DNA from: Chitinophaga pinensis
GTDB lineage: Bacteria > Bacteroidota > Bacteroidia > UKL13-3
NCBI GenBank assembly: GCA_945876985.1
Contig: CAMCQX010000053.1
Location: 1-8,422 of the forward strand
DNA: 8,422 bases
Direction of reading: 5' to 3'
The notes under the pieces were generated by a model. That model saw only the letters and a list, made by a program, of their open reading frames with translations. It made no database searches and had not been told where the DNA came from. Shown in pieces: positions 1 to 5,488 of the stretch; within the stretch, counting starts at the first letter, position 1, and each line of letters opens with the position of its first letter. The position numbers and the translations under genes are program-made.

Positions 1-1
1 A

Positions 2-1696
2 GCTTTTAAGTGGTATGAAGAAGTAATTAACGCTAAATACCCGGATCCTGTGATACTTTATAGCTATGGCAATTTGCTAAAATATTTTGAAAAGTACGAT
101 GAAGCAAGCCGCACATTTGGTGATTATTTGTTTGAAATGCCAGATGATAAAAAAGGAAAATTAGCCTTACAATCATGCAATATTGCGCAGCAATGGAAAG
201 CAAACCCCCAAAAATTTACCATTAATAATGTAAAGGAATGGAACACAGAATTTAGCGATTTTGCTCCTTTTTATAGCAACGGAAAAGTTTTTTGGACATC
301 GAGCAGGAAAGAAAGTACAGGAAGTTTGGTCTTTGAATGGACTGGTCAAAAAATGTGTGATGTTTTTGAAGCTAATTACACCTCAAGTTTTGGCCAACCA
401 AACAATGTGCAAGGCAAAGTTAATAGCGCTTTTAATGATGGAACGGCTTGTTTAGATTTAACTCAAAACACCCTATATTTTACACAATGTAATGGAGTGG
501 ATGGCAAGGGCATTAACTGCAAAATATACGTAAGTTATAAGCAAAATAACATGTGGGGTGAGCCTAGTTTATTGCCATTTAATTCTGATAGTTTTAGCTG
601 TGGACAACCGAGCTTAAGTGCTGATGGTAAAAAGTTGTTTTTTAGCAGTGATATGGCCGGTGGATTTGGCGAAAAAGACATTTATGTAAGTCAATTTGAT
701 GAAGTAAAAGCTGTGTGGCAAACACCCAAAAACTTGGGAAATATGGTGAATACTTTTGACGATGATATGTTCCCGTTTATCAGTGAAAACAACGAACTTT
801 TTTATTCCACCAAAGGAAAAATTGGTTTGGGCGGATTAGATATTTTTAAAACACAAGATTCTGCTAATACTTTTAAAGTTCCTCAAAACTTACAATCACC
901 AATTAACAGTGGTGGCGATGATTTTGGAATTTCTTATTTGCCTGCAAATGCTCAAAAAACCAATGCGCCCATAGCGTTTTTTAGTTCCAACAGAATGGAT
1001 GGATTAGGCGATGACGACATTTATAGCATATCTATTAAACCGTTTGTATTTTTGGTAAAAGGAAAAGTATTAGAACGTGAAACAAATGCTCCAATTAATA
1101 AGGCTATGGTGGCTTTAATAAGCAATGAAGGTAAGAATTTATTTAGCGTCAATACAACTGAAAAAGGAGAGTTCAGCGGTGAAATTCCTTTGAATGCTTT
1201 GCAATCGTTAATTGCTAATAAAAGTGGATATTTTGCTAGTACGCCAATAAATATTTCGAGCATTGGTTTTCAAAAGGATTCTGTAATAGATTTCACCATT
1301 AATTTAGATGCCATTCCCGCGCCCGAAGTTGATTTTACTTTACAGGGAATTTTATACGATTTAGATAAATTCGATTTGCGCGCAGAGTCAAAAGAGGTAT
1401 TAGATTCATTGGCTAATATTTTAAAATACAATCCAACTATTGCCATTGAAATTGGTTCGCATACCGATAGCCGCGCGCCTGCTGATTATAATTTAGAACT
1501 CTCGAAAAAACGTGCGCAAAGCTGCTTGAATTATTTACTCACCAAAGGAATTGCCAAAGGCAGAGTGGTTTCTGTAGGTTATGGCGAAAGTAAATTATTG
1601 AACGATTGTATCGATGGAATAGATTGTACCGAAGCGGAACATCAGGTGAATAGACGAACAACCTTTAGGGTTTTAAAAACCGATTTTAAACGATAA
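2..1696 (+). CDS. PorE-like OmpA-family protein (TPR, five-bladed propeller, CRD, OmpA-C), 5' partial
   Basis: Probable outer-membrane-associated periplasmic protein that anchors a complex to peptidoglycan. The frame is open to the left edge, so the start and any lipoprotein signal lie outside; a GTG at 50 is internal to a TPR-like helix pair. Of 564 visible residues, about 1-50 look like TPR (YPDP, then YG..LKYFEKYDEA). About 85-345 hold five PD40/WD40-like blades, with repeated F/Y-S-x-D/N-G-K-x-L-F-F-S-S and GG.G..DIY patterns (DMAGGFGEKDIYVS, IGLGGLDIF, RMDGLGDDDIYSI). About 350-435 resemble a carboxypeptidase regulatory beta-sandwich. About 446-560 form an OmpA-C peptidoglycan-binding domain, with YDLDKFDLR, SHTDSRAPADYN, KKRA, GYGESKLLN and NRRTTFRV. 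This domain order is that described for PorE of the type IX secretion system, but Bacteroidota carry many paralogous OmpA/PD40 proteins, so the exact role is inferred. It probably forms an operon with the gene 10 nt downstream. Confidence 0.9.
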   Translation, partial: AFKWYEEVINAKYPDPVILYSYGNLLKYFEKYDEASRTFGDYLFEMPDDKKGKLALQSCNIAQQWKANPQKFTINNVKEWNTEFSDFAPFYSNGKVFWTSSRKESTGSLVFEWTGQKMCDVFEANYTSSFGQPNNVQGKVNSAFNDGTACLDLTQNTLYFTQCNGVDGKGINCKIYVSYKQNNMWGEPSLLPFNSDSFSCGQPSLSADGKKLFFSSDMAGGFGEKDIYVSQFDEVKAVWQTPKNLGNMVNTFDDDMFPFISENNELFYSTKGKIGLGGLDIFKTQDSANTFKVPQNLQSPINSGGDDFGISYLPANAQKTNAPIAFFSSNRMDGLGDDDIYSISIKPFVFLVKGKVLERETNAPINKAMVALISNEGKNLFSVNTTEKGEFSGEIPLNALQSLIANKSGYFASTPINISSIGFQKDSVIDFTINLDAIPAPEVDFTLQGILYDLDKFDLRAESKEVLDSLANILKYNPTIAIEIGSHTDSRAPADYNLELSKKRAQSCLNYLLTKGIAKGRVVSVGYGESKLLNDCIDGIDCTEAEHQVNRRTTFRVLKTDFKR

Positions 1697-1706
1697 TTAG
1701 ACAACT

Positions 1707-2276
1707 ATGGATCACATTGAGCCACATTATTTATGGCGAGATATTTATAAAAGTGAGGACGATGAAAACTCCCCATTTTATGAAAAAGAATACAGTGAAT
1801 TTGATTTTACCAACCAAATTTATAATTACCTCATTCACCCGCAATGGGACGAATTTGGAACCCCAACTTTATATGTAAAAATACTTTTTGCCGATTATGA
1901 AAATGGCTTTTTAATAGCTGAATTAATAGGCGAATGGAACGATGCGCTGCATAACGATATTATGTATTTAAAACGTGATGTGATGGAAGTTTTTAACGCT
2001 GCAGGCATTGATAAATTTATATTGATTGGTGAAAATGTATTGAATTTTCACACCAGCGATGACAGCTATTACGAGGAATGGTTTCAGGACGTGGAAGACG
2101 AAGGATGGATAGTAGCACTAAATTTCCAAGAACATGTGTTACACGAAATGAAGCAAGCCAATATTGATTATTATATCAATTTTGGTGGTGAATTTGATAA
2201 CATGCCTTGGCGAACTTTTAGTCCGTTTTTGTTGTATCAAAGGGTAAAAGAAATTATTGGGAGAAGGTTGAATTAG
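1707..2276 (+). CDS. conserved acidic protein of unknown function
   Basis: A 189-aa protein with no signal peptide or transmembrane segment, so most likely cytosolic. It starts at the first ATG, 10 nt after the preceding stop codon and without a Shine-Dalgarno sequence, which is usual in this phylum. It is rich in Asp, Glu and aromatic residues. The N-terminal part has SPFYEKEYSEFDFTNQIYNY and HPQWDEFGTPTLYVKILF. The centre (about 55-112) alternates beta-like segments (YVKILFADY, GFLIAELIGEW, KFILIGENVLNF) with an amphipathic helix (LHNDIMYLKRDVMEVFNAAG), which suggests an alpha/beta fold, possibly STAS-like. The C-terminal half has DDSYYEEWFQDV, GWIVALNF and MPWRTFSPFLLYQRV. I recall similar proteins as conserved hypotheticals across Bacteroidota but know no function. 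No catalytic motif is evident. Its position suggests co-transcription with the OmpA-family gene. Confidence 0.85.
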   Translation: MDHIEPHYLWRDIYKSEDDENSPFYEKEYSEFDFTNQIYNYLIHPQWDEFGTPTLYVKILFADYENGFLIAELIGEWNDALHNDIMYLKRDVMEVFNAAGIDKFILIGENVLNFHTSDDSYYEEWFQDVEDEGWIVALNFQEHVLHEMKQANIDYYINFGGEFDNMPWRTFSPFLLYQRVKEIIGRRLN

Positions 2277-2279
2277 TTG

Positions 2280-2302
2280 ATGGTTTATGGACGATAGACC
2301 AT
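2280..2302 (+). terminator. stem-loop just after the stop codon of the hypothetical gene
   Basis: ATGGTTTAT and ATAGACCAT can pair over nine positions (one G-U) around a 5-nt GGACG loop, starting 4 nt after the TAG stop at 2274-2276. The stem is only moderately GC-rich and no T-run follows, so it is not a standard intrinsic terminator. It could protect the mRNA 3' end or be the edge of the repeat mosaic. On the minus strand the G-U becomes an A-C mismatch, so the fold fits plus-strand RNA better. Confidence 0.3.
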
Positions 2303-2490
2303 TGCTCATGGATTAAAAAACTATTTTCCTGTTAAATAAAAAACCACATAGATACATAGAAACCACAGCTTTTGATAGAGAAAACCATATTACAATTCAA
2401 TTATTCCATTAACGATGAGCGTAGGGTCGGTAAAAAAGCGGGCCAGCATTGGTCTTGAGCGCAGAAGCATTTTTTTGCCTTGATTTTTTG

Positions 2491-2517
2491 TTTCTTTTTC
2501 ATCTAAGGAAAAAGAAA
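2491..2517. repeat. pyrimidine/purine perfect inverted repeat
   Basis: TTTCTTTTTC (2491-2500) and GAAAAAGAAA (2508-2517) are perfect inverted copies around the 7-nt spacer ATCTAAG, with further T-rich and A/G-rich sequence on the outer sides. It lies inside the repeat mosaic and has low GC. It may fold weakly in RNA, but it is more likely part of a dispersed intergenic repeat than a terminator, since it is more than 200 nt from the preceding stop codon. Confidence 0.45.
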
Positions 2518-2595
2518 GAAGAAAAAGATTTTCCATTAACCAAGGAAGTTGCGAAGGAAAATACAAGATTTGAGTTGAACTTTTGAATAAACAAT

Positions 2596-2622
2596 GAGAT
2601 TGCTTCGTTCCTCGCAATGACG
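2596..2622 (-). repeat. dispersed repeat of the CGTCATTGCGAGGAACGAAGCAATC type
   Basis: The minus strand reads CGTCATTGCGAGG followed by AACGAAGCAATCTC. I recognise this as a short intergenic repeat that recurs in many bacterial genomes, including Bacteroidota, and is often mistranslated as SLRGTKQSH. It contains the inverted pentamers ATTGC/GCAAT. Only one copy lies in this window, so the repeat status rests on recall rather than on internal comparison. Confidence 0.5.
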
Positions 2623-2644
2623 TAAACAGAAAAACCATTTAGCA

Positions 2645-2674
2645 ATTCAACAATATAACCATTCAACAATATAA
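2645..2674 (+). repeat. direct repeat, two 14-nt copies with 16-nt period
   Basis: ATTCAACAATATAA occurs at 2645-2658 and again at 2661-2674, separated by CC. Each copy can be read as two related 8-mers (ATTCAACA, ATATAACC), so the array has an underlying period of 8. It ends 4 nt before the transporter ATG and therefore forms the immediate 5' leader of that gene. Confidence 0.7.
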
Positions 2675-2678
2675 AAAA

Positions 2679-3629
2679 ATGAATCAAACGACAGGAATAA
2701 TAGCTGCATTAATTACTTTAGTTTGTTGGACTATTGGAACGTTTTCGTTTACCAAAGCAGCCAAGTTATATGCGCCAGTTTCGGTTAATAGGGTTCGATT
2801 GTTATATGCGCTTATTTTATTAAGTTTTATAACTTGTATTATTTATCAAATAAATCCGCTTGTATTGTTTTCAAAACCTGTTGCTATGCAATGGATTTGG
2901 TTAGGAATTTCGGGCATTATTGGGCTAAGTATTGGCGATCATTTTGCTTTTACAGCTTTCAAAATTTTAGGAAGCAGCCACACCAGTTTGTTTAACACTT
3001 TTGCGCCAGCCGCAGCATTGGTTGGAGGCATTTTTATGTTGAACGAAAACATTAATTTTATTGGCGTTATAGGAATGTTTATTTCCACTATTGGCATCGC
3101 TTGGTTTATAAAAAGCAATGCACATAACCACGAAGAATTAGACAAAAAACATCTGCTTAAAGGTGTGATTTATGCCGTGCTTGGCGCCATTTGTCAAGGA
3201 ATAGGGTTGGTATTTGCAAAAAAAGGATTGGTTTTATTTGACGCGAACGGACAAACGCTTTCGCCTGTTCACGCTACTTGGATTCGCATGTTTGTGGGTG
3301 TAGTTTTTATTTATGCCATGGGACTTTTTAAGGTAAATGTATGGAAAGAACTTAAAGACATTACCACTAACAAGGTGTTTTTTAAACCCATAATTACCGG
3401 AACTGTTTTTGGGCCAGTATTGGGAGTAAGCATGTCAATGTTAGCGGCCTCCATGATGAATGTTTCTATTGCTCAAACCATTTTTTCTTTCTTGCCTATT
3501 TCAGTAATTCTAACCGCATTTTTCTTAGGAAAAGAAACCATTAAACTTCAATCCATTTTTGCTGCTTTACTCAGTATTTGCGGTGTTTTTGTACTCATGT
3601 GGCGAGTAGAAATTTTGGGTTGGATGTAG
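2679..3629 (+). CDS. DMT-superfamily EamA-type transporter
   Basis: A 316-aa inner-membrane permease of the drug/metabolite transporter superfamily. Ten hydrophobic segments are visible, at roughly residues 5-25, 41-58, 72-90, 100-120, 126-145, 161-180, 199-218, 236-256, 262-282 and 290-308. These form two five-helix EamA halves joined by a charged linker (SNAHNHEELDKKH, about 146-158). Each half has the family acidic residue after its fourth helix (LNEN at 121-124 and GKE at 284-286), followed by a small-residue helix (GVIGMFISTIGI; FAALLSICGVFVL). The length is typical for the family. The ATG follows an A-rich leader without a Shine-Dalgarno motif and directly abuts the period-8 repeats. 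The substrate cannot be predicted: members export amino acids, nucleosides or other metabolites. It appears to be a single-gene unit, with a hairpin about 100 nt downstream that could end its transcript. Confidence 0.92.
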   Translation: MNQTTGIIAALITLVCWTIGTFSFTKAAKLYAPVSVNRVRLLYALILLSFITCIIYQINPLVLFSKPVAMQWIWLGISGIIGLSIGDHFAFTAFKILGSSHTSLFNTFAPAAALVGGIFMLNENINFIGVIGMFISTIGIAWFIKSNAHNHEELDKKHLLKGVIYAVLGAICQGIGLVFAKKGLVLFDANGQTLSPVHATWIRMFVGVVFIYAMGLFKVNVWKELKDITTNKVFFKPIITGTVFGPVLGVSMSMLAASMMNVSIAQTIFSFLPISVILTAFFLGKETIKLQSIFAALLSICGVFVLMWRVEILGWM

Positions 3630-3632
3630 TTT

Positions 3633-3680
3633 AAATATATAGTTAGCGTTACTATTTGAAAAAGGAAAAACTATATAATT
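3633..3680. repeat. AT-rich inverted repeat downstream of the transporter gene
   Basis: AAATATATAGTT (3633-3644) and AACTATATAATT (3669-3680) are inverted copies over 12 nt with one mismatch, separated by 24 nt. The arms contain almost no GC, so a stable RNA terminator is unlikely. It lies directly upstream of the first palindromic GCTTCGTAGAAGC unit and may belong to the same repeat cluster. Confidence 0.4.
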
Positions 3681-3682
3681 AA

Positions 3683-3696
3683 GCTTCGTAGAAGCG
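3683..3696 (+). repeat. palindromic repeat unit 1 (GCYTCGTRGARGCG family)
   Basis: GCTTC-GTA-GAAGC forms a 5-bp hairpin with a 3-nt loop, followed by G. Related units lie at 3734-3747 (GCCTC-GTA-GAGGC, same strand) and on the minus strand at 3768-3781 (GCCTC-GTG-GAAGC). Between units 1 and 2 a T-A pair is replaced by a C-G pair, so base pairing is kept while sequence changes. This is a REP-like short palindromic family; I recall similar stems in other Bacteroidota intergenic regions. Confidence 0.6.
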
Positions 3697-3729
3697 ATAC
3701 TATTGTAAAACTAACTCAAACTGCAACAT

Positions 3730-3785
3730 AAAAGCCTCGTAGAGGCGGAACAACACCAACAAAGTCTCGCTTCCACGAGGCTTTT
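3730..3785. terminator. long hairpin between transporter gene and tRNA, likely bidirectional terminator
   Basis: The arms 3730-3751 and 3764-3785 pair at 20 of 22 positions (18 Watson-Crick and two G-U) around a 12-nt loop. The outer part is perfect: AAAAGCCTCGT against ACGAGGCTTTT. The GC-rich stem is flanked by four A on the left and four T on the right, the layout of a bidirectional intrinsic terminator. It would serve the transporter gene from the left and the minus-strand tRNA, whose 3' end is 28 nt away, from the right. The G-U and A-C positions swap between strands, so both RNAs fold equally well. It is built from palindromic unit 2 and the inverted unit 3. The T-run is short, which limits confidence. 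Confidence 0.55.
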
Positions 3786-3812
3786 GGTTCATTTTGGTAA
3801 AGTAAAATTTTG

Positions 3813-3884
3813 TGCACCCGAAGGGACTCGAACCCCCATCATCAGAACCGGAATCTAACATTTTATCCATTAAACTACGGGTGC
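3813..3884 (-). tRNA. tRNA-Arg (anticodon CCG)
   Basis: Read on the minus strand, a complete 72-nt cloverleaf is present. The acceptor stem GCACCCG pairs with CGGGTGC and is followed by discriminator A. The D-arm is GTTT/AAAT with GG in its loop. The anticodon stem TTAGA pairs with TCTGA (one G-U). The anticodon loop is TTCCGGT, giving anticodon CCG, which reads the arginine codon CGG. A 4-nt variable loop follows, then a T-arm of GGGGG/CCCTT (two G-T pairs) with loop TTCGAGT. The 3' CCA is not encoded and must be added after transcription. It stands alone, with a TAnnTTTG promoter box 19 nt upstream and a long hairpin 28 nt downstream. Confidence 0.95.
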
Positions 3885-3902
3885 AATTGTGTAGATGTGG
3901 CG

Positions 3903-3910
3903 CAAATATA
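3903..3910 (-). promoter_or_regulatory. Bacteroidota-type -7 box for the tRNA
   Basis: The minus strand reads TATATTTG, a full match to the TAnnTTTG -7 box known in Bacteroides and Flavobacterium. The box ends 18 nt before the tRNA 5' end, leaving room for a short leader. A TTTTG lies 15 nt further upstream, closer than the usual 17-23 nt for the -33 element, so the upstream box is uncertain. Confidence 0.6.
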
Positions 3911-3953
3911 CAATGCTTATGCAAACAAAATAGGTTTTAAAAACAAATCAACA

Positions 3954-4006
3954 TTTCGACAAGCTCAATGTCCGTTGACATTATGCGGTCGTTGAGCCTG
4001 TCGAAA
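3954..4006. repeat. inverted repeat of the TTTCGACAGGCTCAA type
   Basis: TTTCGACAAGCTCAA (3954-3968) and TTGAGCCTGTCGAAA (3992-4006) are inverted copies over 15 nt with a single difference, enclosing a 23-nt loop with a small inner TGTC/GACA stem. I recognise TTTCGACAGGCTCAACG as a dispersed intergenic repeat found in several bacterial phyla, commonly in Bacteroidota. No T-run follows on either strand, so a terminator role is doubtful. It separates the divergent tRNA promoter and membrane-protein promoter. Confidence 0.65.
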
Positions 4007-4040
4007 CAAAAAAAACATAATTAAAACTAATCTGCCTGCT

Positions 4041-4048
4041 TATATTTG
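4041..4048 (+). promoter_or_regulatory. -7 box immediately upstream of the membrane protein gene
   Basis: TATATTTG, a full match to TAnnTTTG, ends only 7 nt before the ATG at 4056. Transcription would start close to or at the ATG, giving a leaderless or near-leaderless mRNA. No TTTG is visible at the usual -33 distance, where the sequence is A-rich, so the promoter may be weak or need an activator. The same box sequence precedes the tRNA on the other strand. Confidence 0.5.
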
Positions 4049-4055
4049 AACATTC

Positions 4056-5405
4056 ATGAAAAGCGTATTTCCCATAAAATATATTGTAATGCTGTTAGGT
4101 GTTTTTATCACTATATGGCCAGCTTTATATAATCATTATGCCTTGTTTTTTACCGATTCGCAGTTATACATTAATTGCGGAAATGAATTTACTTTTACTG
4201 AAGACCGTTCCTTTGTTTACGGTTGGTTTATTGGAATTACAAGCTTGCATGTTTCACTTTGGTTTCCAATCATTGTGCAAGCCATTATTTTTAATTTTGT
4301 ATGTTTTCATTTTGTTCAAAAGCTAGCACCAAACTACGCCACTAAAATTTATTTGCCAATTATACTTTTATTGAGTGCATTTACTTCATTAGCATGGGAT
4401 GTTAGTTATTTAATGCCCGATGTGTTTTCGCCCATTTCCATCCTAATTTTGTACTTGCTTTTTACCCATTCAAAGCCATTTGGAAAGCAATGGATTTTAT
4501 TAGTTTTAGCTTATTTGTTGATACTACAAACACATTTTGCTTTCATGCTTTTTCATTGTTTGGCGTTTGCCATTATTCTGTTGCTGCAAGCAATAAAATT
4601 ACCTTTTTTAAAATCATTAAATAAAACAATGGTTTATTTTTTAACAGCTGCAGTTTTTATCAATATTGGTTTATTTACCCTCGAAAAAAAAGCGTTAGGT
4701 GCCAATGAATTTAGTGGTGTTTCTCAAGTTTTTTTAATGGGAAAATTGGTTGAAAATGGCGTATTACAAAAATACTTAGACCAGGAATGTGCCACTCAAA
4801 ACTTTGAAATTTGCGCTTATAAAAACAATTTAGCTCTACTGAATTACAGCGGAAACTTTTTATTTAGCACCGAAAGTGCTTTTCAAAAAACAGGTGGTTG
4901 GGCTAATCCACACGGGGAATACAAAACAATTATCAAAAATATTTTAATTACTCCAAAGTATTTGTGGCTATATGTAAAAGCGGTTTTTAAAGAAACATTT
5001 TTATTGTTTGGTCGAAATGAAATTGGCTCATCCATTCATGCTTATCCCCGCGATGGTTGGGGTCCGCACCCGGCAGTTGTAAAATATTACCCCAACGAAA
5101 TTCCAGTTTACGATTTGGCAAAACAAAATGCCAAAACGCTTAATTTTCCTTTTAAAACCATTACATTTTTTTATATTTTTTTACTCATTGGTTCATTCAT
5201 TGTTACCATATTTTATTTTAAAAAACAGCCATTTATTGTGTTTTTTGTTTTGCTAACGCTTGTTAGCAATGCAGTAATTACAGGAGGTTTAGTAGGTTTG
5301 GAAGACCGATATTGCACCCGTCAAAATTGGTTAATTATATTATTAGCTTTAATTTTTATGGCCAATTATATTTATAAAAAACAAAGAACAGATTTGCCCG
5401 TTTAA
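4056..5405 (+). CDS. polytopic inner-membrane protein, uncharacterised family, possibly GT-C-like
   Basis: A 449-aa integral membrane protein with about ten hydrophobic segments, at roughly residues 7-27, 54-85, 98-114, 121-137, 144-160, 162-180, 190-208, 366-388, 392-411 and 423-440. Between the seventh and eighth lies a long, mostly polar stretch (about 209-365) with two cysteines (C245, C253) in QECATQNFEICAYKN, plus FGRNEIG and YPRDGWGPHP. After the first helix comes FTDSQLYIN and TFTEDRSFVYGWFI, and near the C-terminus GLEDRYCTRQNW. An acidic residue after TM1 followed by an R-containing YG segment resembles GT-C glycosyltransferases that use polyprenyl-linked sugars, but this is only an analogy. 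I recall related proteins of unknown function with the same KL.ENG...YL...C....ICAYK pattern in Proteobacteria. The ATG was chosen because it directly precedes the first helix. The gene stands alone, with spacers on both sides. Confidence 0.85.
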   Translation: MKSVFPIKYIVMLLGVFITIWPALYNHYALFFTDSQLYINCGNEFTFTEDRSFVYGWFIGITSLHVSLWFPIIVQAIIFNFVCFHFVQKLAPNYATKIYLPIILLLSAFTSLAWDVSYLMPDVFSPISILILYLLFTHSKPFGKQWILLVLAYLLILQTHFAFMLFHCLAFAIILLLQAIKLPFLKSLNKTMVYFLTAAVFINIGLFTLEKKALGANEFSGVSQVFLMGKLVENGVLQKYLDQECATQNFEICAYKNNLALLNYSGNFLFSTESAFQKTGGWANPHGEYKTIIKNILITPKYLWLYVKAVFKETFLLFGRNEIGSSIHAYPRDGWGPHPAVVKYYPNEIPVYDLAKQNAKTLNFPFKTITFFYIFLLIGSFIVTIFYFKKQPFIVFFVLLTLVSNAVITGGLVGLEDRYCTRQNWLIILLALIFMANYIYKKQRTDLPV

Positions 5406-5457
5406 GTAATTAACAAATGCTTTGTATTATTTGATTTTTAATAAACAATGGCTTTGT

Positions 5458-5464
5458 TACCTTG
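5458..5464 (+). promoter_or_regulatory. possible -7 box for the thioesterase operon
   Basis: TACCTTG resembles the TAnnTTTG box with one T missing and lies 24 nt before the ATG at 5489, a sensible leader length. A TTTG at 5430-5433 is 24 nt upstream, slightly beyond the usual spacing. This is the only good candidate in the 83-nt spacer, so it is proposed as the promoter for the three-gene unit at low confidence. Confidence 0.3.
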
Positions 5465-5488
5465 CAACCTTATTTTAAAAAAATAAAA

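Larger units (their letters stand above)
2277..2678. repeat. gene-less 402-bp spacer made of several repeat-like segments
   Basis: No credible gene is seen here. Open frames on the minus strand read through repeat sequence and contain the string SLRGTKQSH, the usual conceptual translation of the CGTCATTGCGAGG repeat. From left to right the spacer holds a stem-loop at 2280-2302, an AT-rich piece with ACATAGATACATAG at about 2345-2360, a GC-richer patch at about 2412-2462, a pyrimidine/purine hairpin at 2491-2517, the 27-nt repeat at 2596-2622, and period-8 direct repeats at 2645-2674. I recall similar pieces scattered between genes in Bacteroidota. Copy number in this genome cannot be judged from one window. 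No clear promoter box for the downstream transporter stands out. Confidence 0.55.

Noticed and set aside
50..52. GTG as the start of the OmpA-family gene
   Set aside because: The frame is open to the window edge and the residues before it complete a TPR-like helix; a protein of this family needs an export signal, which must lie upstream.
1021..1263. Minus-strand 80-aa open frame inside the OmpA-family gene
   Set aside because: It is a shadow of the clear coding frame on the plus strand, with no independent protein signal.
2390..2687. Two overlapping minus-strand open frames (82 and 62 aa) in the spacer before the transporter
   Set aside because: They translate repeat sequence (SLRGTKQSH; NGYIVELLNG), show no protein-like composition and have no promoter box. 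They are best explained as open frames through repeats.
3700..3995. Open frames of 74 aa (minus) and 61 aa (plus) around the tRNA
   Set aside because: Both read through the tRNA-Arg gene and the flanking inverted repeats; strings such as RQAQCPLT are translations of the TTTCGACA repeat.
3630..4055. Genomic island or phage attachment site at the tRNA
   Set aside because: No integrase gene and no duplicated tRNA 3' end is visible in the window; the flanking repeats are of dispersed intergenic type.
5412..5460. Small hairpins ACAAA-TGC-TTTGT and AACAA-TGGCT-TTGTT after the membrane protein gene
   Set aside because: The stems are only 5 bp and AT-rich, without a following T-run, so a terminator call is not supported.
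5462..5488. TTG start for the thioesterase, adding nine residues
   Set aside because: The extra residues do not fit the family and overlap the likely promoter box; the ATG at 5489 gives the normal N-terminus.
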